Source of the DNA: Methylophaga sp.
GTDB taxonomy: Bacteria; Pseudomonadota; Gammaproteobacteria; Nitrosococcales; Methylophagaceae
Assembly (NCBI GenBank): GCA_002696735.1
Contig: NZSL01000008.1
Span: forward strand, 124,001 to 188,000
Reading direction: 5' to 3'
DNA length: 64,000 nt
Positions 50,101 to 58,007 of this stretch are shown here, in pieces. Within the stretch, counting starts at the first letter, position 1, and every line of letters begins with the position of its first letter. The translations under genes were made by a program, and so were the position numbers. Below the pieces are notes generated by a model. It searched no databases and was not told the origin of the DNA. It worked only from the letters and a program-made list of their open reading frames with translations.

Positions 50101-50659
50101 GTAACGACTGAATCTGCAGATAGGGTTTCGCCACCAGATTACGGATCGATTGCAGCAGGCTTTCCGGAGTTTGTTTTCTGGCTAGTAAATAGGCACTGAA
50201 ATCGCTATCCGCCTGCACCACATTTTGTCGCCAGAAGTCATCGGTAACGGAGAGTAATAACTCACGGTCATCACCAATCAAATCCATTTCAAACGGACTG
50301 CCAGACTCAAAGGCAAAGTCCTTGAGCACCTGCTGACAGAAACTGTGAATGGTGTAAATCGCTGCTTCGTCAAAACTCTGAATCGCCAGATCCAGTCGTT
50401 TCAAATCTTCGTTGCGGTGTGGCTGTTCATTCAGAATCAGTTTGCGTTCGTCACTGAGTTTTTTACGCAGACGATCCCGCAACTCCTGTGTTGCAGCTCG
50501 GGTATAGGTGACCACCAGAATCTGATCGACATTGAGCTGATGTTCCAGAATCAAACGCAGATACAAGCCGGCCAGAGTAAAGGTTTTGCCGGTGCCGGCA
50601 CTGGCCTCAATCAGATTGACATCGTGAAGCGGTGTTTGCAGCAGATCAAACTGTTTCAT
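47183..50659 (-). CDS. recB: Exodeoxyribonuclease V subunit beta (RecB helicase-nuclease)
   Basis: A 1158-residue UvrD-like helicase with a C-terminal nuclease. Walker A is LIEASAGTGKTFTLAGLYLR near residue 15, Walker B is ALIDEFQDTDPVQY, and VFFVGDPKQAIYSFRGADIF and IMTIHSSKGLEYPIVF follow. The nuclease motif VADYKSNHLG near residue 1070 holds the catalytic Asp and Lys. The ATG at 50659 has a GGGAG site; an upstream GTG/ATG 9 codons earlier is not needed. It overlaps recC and recD by 4 nt each. Confidence 0.96.
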   Translation of the reverse strand: MKQFDLLQTPLHDVNLIEASAGTGKTFTLAGLYLRLILEHQLNVDQILVVTYTRAATQELRDRLRKKLSDERKLILNEQPHRNEDLKRLDLAIQSFDEAAIYTIHSFCQQVLKDFAFESGSPFEMDLIGDDRELLLSVTDDFWRQNVVQADSDFSAYLLARKQTPESLLQSIRNLVAKPYLQIQSLPEVDAEAITEALNNAFWHVSQCWQKESEQITAFLHSGGLSKTSYKPEKVERLLVLLQLVFNEQSCPLAWDELLELATLEKAEASLKKGTALPELRFWSAMDTLKQRYQDLDTVRALQLQHLRLHLLSYIREQLPQQKIQQQVQSYDDLLINLSQALQGPQGEWLITRLREQFKAALIDEFQDTDPVQYDNFQRVFADSDLPVFFVGDPKQAIYSFRGADIFTYLKAKQDADETYTLGKNWRSHISLVGAVNRLFMQTATPFIYEQIPFVEVDASRDQKPALQVDEGEQAALQFCYVESDKPLNIDPMKSTAVEVTTNEIARLLNLAADNKARLLDEDSQQTRPLTGGDIAVLVPNHAQAELIQQALRRRGINSVQQGRENVFASRQAADLSCLMLALAQPDHHQRLSTVLAGPLFQYSAEELYAIQQDELRWNALMDQLQLLQQRWQQSGFMAMFRSLLQLDNGLQRLLEQADGERQLTNFLHLAELIQAESARQNNHIEAVNQWFARQQEASATEDEIAQLRLESDAALVKIMTIHSSKGLEYPIVFCPFNWTAKSNRTKTDIVEFHDPRNQHQPSVALAEPLLSEAQLVAEQEQQAESLRLLYVALTRARERCVIVWGNVRDVQKSALYQLLHGESSEGMRDDLHRLAASSAGSIAVTQYQPQPPVVYQSAQSGTAIYQARRFKGEIHKPWRIGSFSLLSRGHVSEQPDYDAEPVTVETEMVLQRSSKDRFGFERGRQAGNFLHKCLENIEFDSADNSQISQTVSRLLPQFGLDLNWTEVVTDWLQAVLQTPLNADNGVRLSDLPASQRINEMAFYFPVAGLNVAGLKNALQQTAKDSIWQKLAADLHFHELTGFMKGFIDLVFEYEGRFYVADYKSNHLGSEQSQYQGEALQNAMLSHGYPLQYLIYSLALHRHLQQRLPDYDPEQHFGGVYYLFLRGMQPEWSQTGVFFDRLDRTLLEAVDQLMAGVQ

Positions 50660-53600
50660 AGCTTGTCTCCCTGCAGCGCATCCCATAAAGGCTCATACAC
50701 TCGCAGCGCCAGGTCACGGAATTGATCATTCAACGGTAAGTCGTTGAACAGTAATTGATGATAGGGATCAGACTCTTCCCCCTGGTGAAATCTTGAGGAT
50801 TGCCAGGCTTTATACGCTTCTTTCTCCGGATCGGCTTTTCCGGTATTCAGCTCTGCTAACGCATAAGCCATGCTGGTTTGTGGCATTAGTGGGATGGGTT
50901 GATGCAAGCCTTGCCAGTATATCGTCAATAAATCGGCCAGCAATTGTTCCGGCTCGTTCACAGGGTTCAGTTGCAGATAGTTGTCTTCACATTGTAATTG
51001 GCTTTGTAAGGCCACACCTTCAGGGCTGACACAATTCAACACCAAATGCGAACACCACAAACCTAACAGATCCTTGGCTTTCATTTTCGCCAGCCGGTAA
51101 TGCAACAGCCCGGATGTTGAAAGTCCCTCAAGCTGGCCGGTCAAGGTGAAGTCACCAAGATCAAATTCAAAGGCCAATGGTTGCATTGTCTGAGAGCTGG
51201 TTAACGGTTGTAACTTATCAGTAAAGGCATCGACCGTTTCCAGCTGCTGATCAAATAACAAATCGGCAAAATGTCCTTGTGGTAATACCCCTGTCGCCTG
51301 TATCACTGGTTGGATCTGCGCTTTATCCAGTGCGTTTAATCTGCCCTCCAGCATTTGTTGCCGGACAGACCAGGCTTCCAGTCCATTTAAAACAAATGGT
51401 TCACGAATTTCCAGCGTCGCATCATCATTTTCAAAGTTGATACCCAGTCGCTGCTGGGCCAGAAATCTTGCCGGATGACTGAAAAAGCTGATCAGTTGAT
51501 GCAGACTGACAAAGCGCCAGCTTTCATCCGCTTCAGGCAGTGGTCCGGCAAACCAGTTTGTTGCTTCAGACAGTTTTTTTACTGGTGGACAGGCCTCAGT
51601 ATTAAAACTGAATAATGTTTCATGCTGCCCCGAAAAATAGCGTGGACTAAACGCCTGTAAGGGATGTCGCGTAAGTAACTGCTCCCAGATCTCAGTGCCG
51701 TCAACGGTCTGAAAGCGCCTGTTAAGCACATCGGCAAAATCACTGACCAGCACCGACGGTGGGATCGGCGAGTTATCATGAATACTGGCCCCCACATAGC
51801 TGATATAAAGATGCCGATTCGCTGAGAGAATTGCTTCCAGAAATAGATAACGATCATCATCTCGACGTGAGCGGTCACCCCGCCGATAATCGCTGGAAAG
51901 CAAATCAAATCCGGGTTTGGGCTGGCGTCGCGGATAGCTGTTGTCATTCATGCCTATCAGGCAGACCACATCAAAGGGAATGCTACGCATCGGCACCATA
52001 TCGCAGAAAGTCAGGCCGCGGCCCATAAACTGATGCTCGGCACTGGGCAGTTCAATATGCAGGTCCAGCCAGTCGCGCAACAGCTCAATCGATATTTTTT
52101 GTTCAAAACCAACTAGCACTGCCGCTTCGGTCAGCGAATCTATCGCTTTCAAAATCGCATCCAGTTGCAGTTGCTCGTTTTCTTCTCGCACCGAAAACAA
52201 TTTACGCAGCCAGTCCATAAGCAATATTTGCCAGTCAGACGGCGTTCTCGGCCGCTTTAATTCATTACGTAATTGGCTGAGTTGATCAATAAACGCATTG
52301 AGCTGCGCCATTAATTGGGCACGATCACCGGATATACCACCGACTGGTAACTGCGCATTAAATAACTGCCATTGATCACGTTCGGCCGGGGGTAAGGCAT
52401 ATCCCAGTAATAATCTGTCCAATCCAGCTCGCCAGGTATTGGCATCCAACGCAGGTAAACCCAATGCCTGCTTGTCCTTGCCATCCAGTCCCCAGCGGAT
52501 CTGGGTTTGGCGTAACCAGCCACGAATGGTATCCAAATCTGTATGGTCCAGTCTGAACTGACGCTGGATGGCCGTACATTCCAAAAGCCGCATAATGGTC
52601 TCAGCATCAAACCGGGATTGGGGCAGCCCGAGTAAATCGGTAAATGTCTCAATAATGGTCTGCTGTTGTGCATCACCCCTATTAGCGATACTGAAGGGAA
52701 TGAACCGTTCAGCAGGCTGGCTACTGAAAACGGCTTCTATCGCCGGAGCATACACTTCGATATCCGGTGTCATCACCACCACATCGGTGGGCGATAAATT
52801 GGGGTGTTTTTCAAATAAGTTTAATAATTGATCATGTAATACTTCGGCTTCACGCATGGCGCTGTGGCAACTATGGATCTGGACGGAATCGTCATCACTG
52901 GCCACGGCCACCAGCTCATCTGCATTATCCAGCTGATAGATATCCTGCTTAAGCTGGCTCAGGATGTCAGTAGCCTGGGGTTGCAGGTACAGCATCTCCG
53001 CTTCATGAGGAATCGCCTGTAGCTGCTCAAAAAATGTCTGGCCAAGTTTGCCCAGACTGGCCAGTAAAGGATGGCCGTTATCAGTGAAGTCATCTTCATC
53101 ATCAAACAAAAGTCGTTGTTTAGCCTGTGACTTCTGATTCAGCAGATCACCCCAATAACCTTCACTGGGAGACAGAAAGTAAATTGAAACCTCGGTGAGT
53201 TGAGCAATTTCTGCCAGCAAATCCAGATAGATGGGTGGCATCGCTGTCAGCCCGAAAATGGCAATCCGCGGGGGTAATATTGAAGTTGGAAACTGTTTGC
53301 TTTTAAGTGCCTGTTGCATCTTCTGCAGTAAACGCGCCCGGTGCATCGGCTCAGGATCATCCCTGGTTAACAACTGCCATAAAGCACCTTGCCAGTTAGT
53401 TGTTTTACCTGCTTCCCAATTGGCAATCCAGTCAGGACGATACATTAGATACTGGTCAAAACTGTCAGCAATGCGTTGTGACAAATCCAGCATTTTCCGA
53501 GCATCATCTGCTTCGCCAAGATAACGACTGATCGCCTCAAATTCCGGCTGGTTTTTGATCGTTGGCAGCAATTCGAAGATTTTCAGGCTCATCGCATCGG

Positions 53601-53859
53601 TTGAATACGGCGATTCGCGGGGAATATCCGGCCAGACCTGGCGAAATAACTTCCACAACCAGGCAGATGGAAACGGAAATTCAATATGTGCAGCAATCGA
53701 TTGGTTTGAGGCCAGGAATAAATTAAGCCAGCGCGCCAGCTCGTTACTCTGCACCATCACGGTTTCAGCCTGCAGAGGTGGCAAAGGATTCTGTTGCTGG
53801 TTTTCCGCCAGATGTGCAGCCAGCTGCGACATCGAATTGCTGTAGACCACTTTCAGCAT
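50656..53859 (-). CDS. recC: Exodeoxyribonuclease V subunit gamma (RecC)
   Basis: A 1067-residue RecC subunit, which recognises Chi and splits the DNA strands. N-terminal features include NSMSQLAAHLAENQQQNP and the family-typical VMVQSNELARWLNLFLAS. The middle part contains VVVMTPDIEVYAPAIEAVF and the degenerate helicase/nuclease-like segments (VCLIGMNDNSYPRRQPKPGF). The length is slightly below E. coli RecC (1122). The order recC-recB-recD with ATG overlaps suggests translational coupling. ptrA, which sits between recC and recB in E. coli, is absent. Confidence 0.95.
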   Translation of the reverse strand: MLKVVYSNSMSQLAAHLAENQQQNPLPPLQAETVMVQSNELARWLNLFLASNQSIAAHIEFPFPSAWLWKLFRQVWPDIPRESPYSTDAMSLKIFELLPTIKNQPEFEAISRYLGEADDARKMLDLSQRIADSFDQYLMYRPDWIANWEAGKTTNWQGALWQLLTRDDPEPMHRARLLQKMQQALKSKQFPTSILPPRIAIFGLTAMPPIYLDLLAEIAQLTEVSIYFLSPSEGYWGDLLNQKSQAKQRLLFDDEDDFTDNGHPLLASLGKLGQTFFEQLQAIPHEAEMLYLQPQATDILSQLKQDIYQLDNADELVAVASDDDSVQIHSCHSAMREAEVLHDQLLNLFEKHPNLSPTDVVVMTPDIEVYAPAIEAVFSSQPAERFIPFSIANRGDAQQQTIIETFTDLLGLPQSRFDAETIMRLLECTAIQRQFRLDHTDLDTIRGWLRQTQIRWGLDGKDKQALGLPALDANTWRAGLDRLLLGYALPPAERDQWQLFNAQLPVGGISGDRAQLMAQLNAFIDQLSQLRNELKRPRTPSDWQILLMDWLRKLFSVREENEQLQLDAILKAIDSLTEAAVLVGFEQKISIELLRDWLDLHIELPSAEHQFMGRGLTFCDMVPMRSIPFDVVCLIGMNDNSYPRRQPKPGFDLLSSDYRRGDRSRRDDDRYLFLEAILSANRHLYISYVGASIHDNSPIPPSVLVSDFADVLNRRFQTVDGTEIWEQLLTRHPLQAFSPRYFSGQHETLFSFNTEACPPVKKLSEATNWFAGPLPEADESWRFVSLHQLISFFSHPARFLAQQRLGINFENDDATLEIREPFVLNGLEAWSVRQQMLEGRLNALDKAQIQPVIQATGVLPQGHFADLLFDQQLETVDAFTDKLQPLTSSQTMQPLAFEFDLGDFTLTGQLEGLSTSGLLHYRLAKMKAKDLLGLWCSHLVLNCVSPEGVALQSQLQCEDNYLQLNPVNEPEQLLADLLTIYWQGLHQPIPLMPQTSMAYALAELNTGKADPEKEAYKAWQSSRFHQGEESDPYHQLLFNDLPLNDQFRDLALRVYEPLWDALQGDKL

Positions 53860-53949
53860 ATTAGTTTTTTCCTGACCAACCCGGTATGTCCATCATCATT
53901 TTTAATGCTCGAATATTCATTACACTGCATCCTTTCGGGTCCAGTTTAA

Positions 53950-54516
53950 TCAGGATGGTAATTTGCTCAATTGGCGATTATGCATACCTGAAAGGAATAC
54001 CAGCGCCACGATGGCACCAACCAGAGCCATTGCCATATCTGACTGGGTATCCCATATATAGCCTTGCGTCCCTAAAAATGCTTCGGCTGCTTCATTGCTT
54101 AGTAAAGCAACCCACCACTCAATAAGTTCATAAAAAGCACTGAAAGCCAGACAAATCGATAAAATAAACACTACCAGCCAAACTTCGCCATTGACGACAT
54201 GTTTTCGCTTTAATATTTCTCTTGCCAGTAATGCCGGCACAAAGCCCTGAAAGAAGTGGCCCACCTTGTCATAATTATTTCGCTCAAAGCCCAGCAAATT
54301 ATCAAATAAGGGGACTTCGGCGTAGGTATAGTGGCCACCAACCATCAACACGATGCAATGTAGCAATATGAGCAGGTATAGCAACGGCGTTAATCGAAAT
54401 TGCTGATACGTGAATAACAAAACGGCACCACCGATTAGCGCTGGCAATACCTCAAGAAACCACGTTAACTGGTCTTTTGGCTCAATACCTGACCAAACCA
54501 GTGTGCTCACAAACAC
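53950..54516 (-). CDS. YjdF-like inner-membrane protein (DUF2238)
   Basis: A 188-residue polytopic membrane protein of the YjdF family with about six helices. Motifs: GGHYTYAEVPLF, ERNNYDKVGHFFQGFVPALLAREI and FYELIEWW, all characteristic of DUF2238. The GTG start at 54516 has only a weak GGA before it and cuts into the first membrane helix. The frame stays open for 8 more codons upstream; an ATT at 54537 with AGAGGA 7 nt before it would add KILWIVV and restore the helix. The true start is therefore uncertain. Function unknown. Confidence 0.83.
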   Translation of the reverse strand: MFVSTLVWSGIEPKDQLTWFLEVLPALIGGAVLLFTYQQFRLTPLLYLLILLHCIVLMVGGHYTYAEVPLFDNLLGFERNNYDKVGHFFQGFVPALLAREILKRKHVVNGEVWLVVFILSICLAFSAFYELIEWWVALLSNEAAEAFLGTQGYIWDTQSDMAMALVGAIVALVFLSGMHNRQLSKLPS

Positions 54517-54602
54517 TACTATCCAAAGTATTTTAATAGGTCAGTCCTCTCACCACATCGTTATCCGTTTAATATCAACTAACTCAACGGCATTATGCTT
54601 GC

Positions 54603-55205
54603 TCAGTCATTCACTAACCAGCCTTTTGCCTCTGCCCGTTCGATATTGTCGGTTATCCACTGATGAATCTCCGGAAACAACTCAGCAATGAAAGCATGTG
54701 CTCCTGCGACCTGCGACTTTCTCACACTGTGCTCTTTCCACGGTTTGCCATCATTATTAATATTCAATAAAAATGGCAGTAATCGATCAACAACCTTAAG
54801 TAACATCGCCTCCCTACTGTTACCCAACTCCTGCTCTTCCCATAAATCGCTAAGATCGTTAATACTGTTTCCCGGATGATCGCTTAACCGTTGCAGACAA
54901 GAGCGTTCAGCATGGTGGGCTGCACTACGATCCTTGGCATATAGAAACGTATCGCCCGCATCAATTTCACCCAAATCATGGACGAGCGCCAACTTTAATA
55001 ATGTTTCCATATTGAGTTGAAGCTTGAAATGATTAGCGATGGACCAACAAGCCATCGCCAAATGCCAGGAATGTTCTGCCGAGTTCTCGCGACGTTCACC
55101 GCCGGTAATAAAACTACGCCGTTCCACATGTTTAAGCGCATCCAACTCAAGTAAAAAGTCTGTGATTTCGTTGAGCTTTGTGTCTGTTTTATTCTCAGGC
55201 AACAT
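54603..55205 (-). CDS. HD-domain phosphohydrolase (HDDC2/YfbR-like)
   Basis: A 200-residue metal-dependent hydrolase with the HD-domain ligands: RRENSAEHSWHLAMACW (His), LALVHDLGEIDAGDT (His-Asp), and a third site in VVDRLLPFLLNI (Asp). This pattern fits 5'-deoxynucleotidase-like HD_3 proteins. GGA lies 7 nt before the ATG. It starts 11 nt downstream of the class D beta-lactamase stop and may share its transcript. A role in dNMP turnover is inferred from the family. Confidence 0.87.
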   Translation of the reverse strand: MLPENKTDTKLNEITDFLLELDALKHVERRSFITGGERRENSAEHSWHLAMACWSIANHFKLQLNMETLLKLALVHDLGEIDAGDTFLYAKDRSAAHHAERSCLQRLSDHPGNSINDLSDLWEEQELGNSREAMLLKVVDRLLPFLLNINNDGKPWKEHSVRKSQVAGAHAFIAELFPEIHQWITDNIERAEAKGWLVND

Positions 55206-55216
55206 TATTTGTCCAT

Positions 55217-56020
55217 TTATTTACTTTGGGGCAGAGCTTCGATGGATTGCAGCACTTTGCGAACGATCGCTTCGCGTTTGTGCAAGTCCTCCAGCCGATT
55301 GGGTGTATCAATGTTCAACGCAAAAAACACTGGTCCAGTCGGCCATTCAACCCAGCCTACCCACCAGCCAATTTGTCCTTCCCATCCGCTTTTGGCCCGG
55401 AGTATCCACTCTTTTCCAGCTTCAACGATCATAATATCTTTGACCAGACGCTGATCCGCTTCGTCAAACGGCAACTCATTTAAATAGAGTTTTTTCAGAA
55501 ACTGAACCTGCTCCTGAGCGGTAATTCGCAAATTACCATCTATCCAGTAGGTACTGGTGTCTCCTGATGGATCGGCATTGCCATAGTGGATTTTGGTCAG
55601 ATATTCCCGAGCTTTATCCTCACCGATCTGTTTACCAAATAACTCATATACCCACACTGCAGAATTGCGCATGGAAGAACGCAAGTCCTGATCCTGATTA
55701 TGTATTGCGAAACTACGTTCAACCCCATCCCATGGAAACACCTGAAACTCATCCTTTACCACGCCAGCATCCAGAGCAAACAACGCATGCGGTATCTTGA
55801 AGGTTGATGCAGGTGGTAGACGTTGCTTGGATCTCGGTTCATTAAATACCATCAATTTGGCGTTGTCTTTACGCTCATCCAGCACCACAATTGTGCCTTG
55901 CGCAGCATAGTTATCAAAAATTGTCTGCCAGTCAGGTCGCTCTTCACTATTCAATTGAGCAAACGCATTGCTACACCCTAGAAGAATAAAACCAAGCAAG
56001 CTAACCACAGGGATCTTCAT
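55217..56020 (-). CDS. Class D beta-lactamase, OXA-2-like
   Basis: A 267-residue serine beta-lactamase. The catalytic motif is PASTFK (Ser72, Lys75 by this start), with the second motif SAV in MRNSAVWVYELF, YGN in IHYGNADPSG and KSG in ILRAKSGWEG. The segments FAIHNQDQDLRSSMRNSAV and WVGWVEWPTGPVFFALNID are, from memory, nearly the OXA-2 sequence, so it belongs to that branch rather than OXA-48 or OXA-23. A signal peptide is present; LLGC near residue 16 could even be a lipobox. The ATG at 56020 has GGA 6 nt upstream. No integron gene or attC site is visible, so it looks chromosomal. Confidence 0.93.
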   Translation of the reverse strand: MKIPVVSLLGFILLGCSNAFAQLNSEERPDWQTIFDNYAAQGTIVVLDERKDNAKLMVFNEPRSKQRLPPASTFKIPHALFALDAGVVKDEFQVFPWDGVERSFAIHNQDQDLRSSMRNSAVWVYELFGKQIGEDKAREYLTKIHYGNADPSGDTSTYWIDGNLRITAQEQVQFLKKLYLNELPFDEADQRLVKDIMIVEAGKEWILRAKSGWEGQIGWWVGWVEWPTGPVFFALNIDTPNRLEDLHKREAIVRKVLQSIEALPQSK

Positions 56021-56045
56021 AAACATTCCGTTGACGTTTCAATAT

Positions 56046-56067
56046 AAAAAAGGCGCCAAAGCGCCTT
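56046..56067 (-). terminator. Intrinsic terminator upstream of the beta-lactamase
   Basis: AAGGCGC (56050-56056) pairs with GCGCCTT (56061-56067) around a 4-nt loop, followed on the minus strand by TTTTTATATT. It lies 25 nt before the beta-lactamase start, and transcripts entering from the right should end here. This means the beta-lactamase either has a promoter very close to its start or is controlled by readthrough. Confidence 0.82.
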
Positions 56068-56092
56068 GTATGAAAGTGATGTAATTTGAAAA

Positions 56093-56143
56093 TTAAGCGT
56101 TGCCATTTCGCCAGCGGGGGACGGATACCTGAGAGGCAAACAT
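56093..56143 (-). CDS. Possible 16-residue leader peptide or small protein
   Basis: ATG at 56143 with AGGAT about 8 nt upstream, encoding MFASQVSVPRWRNGNA and TAA, then a perfect terminator 26 nt after the stop. The unit is compact (ribosome site, tiny reading frame, terminator) and could be a regulatory leader or a small RNA with a spurious frame. No family is recognised. It lies in the 280-nt gap between the kinase-like gene and the beta-lactamase. Confidence 0.3.
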   Translation of the reverse strand: MFASQVSVPRWRNGNA

Positions 56144-56309
56144 GGCCATATCCTAGACAAGATTCTGATTGATGTCATCAGCTTTAACCTGCTTCATGAC
56201 GCTTTTTATCTGGATAAATTGTTCTTAGCTAGAGCCGTTCTTATATCGAGATATCTTAATCTAATGGCCTTAATTCATTAGCCTGGCTAGATCTGCTTTT
56301 GTACCTGAA

Positions 56310-57095
56310 TCAAGGCATAAATACTGATTGAAACTGTTTCCTGGAATTCGCTTTCTGTTGAATTTTTTTGCACATCTGATGAATCATTTTTTTAGACGTT
56401 AACGAAATTTTCTGTTGACCGAAATATGCTTGAAAAAAAAACACGATATCTCTAGCCGTCCAAAGCCCATTTAGATGTCGGATAAAGGTTGTCAGATCAT
56501 GAATGACTGCATTTTTTTTAAATAATCGATATTTTAACTTCTCAAGATCGATAAGTTTTACATCCCATTCATTGTATTGATACCTAACCATAATATGTTT
56601 TGGATAGAGACAATTATGCTGGTAATGAAATCGGTGTAGATGATGAATCAATTCGGCAATACGAATAATTAGCGCTTTCCTCTCCCGTCCATTAAGCGTC
56701 TGAAAGTCAATTTCATCAAGGCTTGCGTATCCTTCTAAAGCTTTTGTAACCAAAATAGCTTTGGACGACCTGACACCAAAATATAAAACATCCAGCGTTG
56801 GGATACTTTTGGCATGCAGTGATTGAATATTATGGTATTCGCGCAGAAAGGTTGGAATACCTTTAATTGGATGCTTCAGTGTTCTTGTCATGTGGTTTTC
56901 TTGGCGCTTGATAAAGACTTTTTCGGGTTTACCCAAGCGATCAACTACACATTTAACAACGCCACTCCAGCCTCCGCGACGAATATTGGGAGCTTCAAAC
57001 CATGGTGCATTGTTACGCCAAAGCACATCGAAAGTATCGCTGCTGTTGTTTGCAGCAGAGCCTAATAAACTGCTTTGATTGATGCTTTTCAGCAT
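56310..57095 (-). CDS. Lipopolysaccharide kinase InaA-family protein (copy 2)
   Basis: A 261-residue paralogue of the gene at 42519. Shared motifs: EAPNIRRGGWSGVVK, VFIKRQENHMTRTLKHPIKG, SKAILVTKAL, YQHNCLYPKHIMVRY and LIDLEKLKYRLFKKN. The ATP-binding Lys and the metal-binding Asp are both present, so it should be active. The start overlaps the methyltransferase stop by 7 nt (ATGCTGA), so the two are translationally coupled. It probably modifies LPS or a related glycolipid; the acceptor is not known. The coupling to a methyltransferase suggests two consecutive modifications. Confidence 0.87.
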   Translation of the reverse strand: MLKSINQSSLLGSAANNSSDTFDVLWRNNAPWFEAPNIRRGGWSGVVKCVVDRLGKPEKVFIKRQENHMTRTLKHPIKGIPTFLREYHNIQSLHAKSIPTLDVLYFGVRSSKAILVTKALEGYASLDEIDFQTLNGRERKALIIRIAELIHHLHRFHYQHNCLYPKHIMVRYQYNEWDVKLIDLEKLKYRLFKKNAVIHDLTTFIRHLNGLWTARDIVFFFQAYFGQQKISLTSKKMIHQMCKKIQQKANSRKQFQSVFMP

Positions 57096-57787
57096 GACAT
57101 ATTCTCATCTTTTTCGAGAATATAAGTCCGCCACATCGCATATTTCGGCAGGAAATCCAGATGGTTTTTTATACGAAAACCAGCTTCCTGAAATTCTTTT
57201 TCAATAATATGCTGGGGAATGACAAAGCGGTTTTGATATGATCGTTTAGTTCTGTTGGATTCGAGTTTTTTACGTTTCCATGCTTTCACATTGCCATCCA
57301 CCCACAACGAGACAATCACTGTTGATTTGGTGACGCGGTGAAATTCTTTTAACAGCTTAAGACGGTCTTCAGATTGACCAATATGATGTAACAAACGGAT
57401 GCAGAAAATATTATCTACATAACCGTCACTAACTGGTAACGAAAAAGCAGACGCTTTAAAGGTATGTATTTTCTTTGAGAGATGTTTTTCACGATATTGC
57501 AACCCAATATCAATCATCTTCTGACTATTGTCGCTGGCGTAGACTATTCTTTCAGGGTTTTCCGTCAGTACCTTCCAAAAGCGTCCTGTTCCACAAGGGA
57601 CATCAAGCACACTCAGCGGATCACCCGCAATTTTTAAGGCTTTTCTGGCGATCTGTTGATCTCGCCAGTTTGACAATTTTCTTGCTAAACCATCTGCATG
57701 CTTATAAAAGTAGGCTTTTGCATGAAGTTCATTATATTTTTCTGAAAATTCAAGTTGAGTGGTATCCAGGTTTGACATATATGACAT
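57089..57787 (-). CDS. Class I SAM-dependent methyltransferase
   Basis: A 232-residue Rossmann-fold methyltransferase. Motif I is VLDVPCGTGRFW near residue 58, followed by ASDNSQKMIDIG (motif II) and VDNIFCIRLLHHIG (motif IV region). It is followed at once by the LPS-kinase-like gene (7-nt overlap). The start at 57787 has GAG upstream; ATGs at 57817 and 57778 are alternatives. The acceptor is unknown; the neighbour suggests a lipid or cell-surface sugar target, which is inference. Confidence 0.85.
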   Translation of the reverse strand: MSYMSNLDTTQLEFSEKYNELHAKAYFYKHADGLARKLSNWRDQQIARKALKIAGDPLSVLDVPCGTGRFWKVLTENPERIVYASDNSQKMIDIGLQYREKHLSKKIHTFKASAFSLPVSDGYVDNIFCIRLLHHIGQSEDRLKLLKEFHRVTKSTVIVSLWVDGNVKAWKRKKLESNRTKRSYQNRFVIPQHIIEKEFQEAGFRIKNHLDFLPKYAMWRTYILEKDENMSC

Positions 57788-58007
57788 GCTCACTCTGATA
57801 AGGAAAGGAAGTGGCATTGTCTGTCTTCATGCTTAAGAGAAACTTAAGTTTTTTGGACGACTATCGGATCGAAATCATGAATACTGTGAAAGTGTTTTCC
57901 ATGCATCTTATTACAAATAAGTTTATGTTTATAAAACAGTAAAAGTCTGCCGCATATATCTGCTTTCAAACATATGCATATAAACAATCAACATCGGAAG
58001 ATCCTTA

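Noticed and set aside
56100..56150. CTCTCAGGTA-like string on the minus strand resembling part of a glycine riboswitch
   Set aside because: The paired GGAGAG-type element and the rest of the aptamer core are missing upstream, and the neighbouring genes have no link to glycine.
56153..56197. 14-codon frame upstream of the 16-codon frame
   Set aside because: No ribosome site and no sign of coding character.
55206..56310. Possible integron cassette around the OXA-2-like gene
   Set aside because: No attC-like inverted core sites, intI or adjacent cassette genes were seen on either side.
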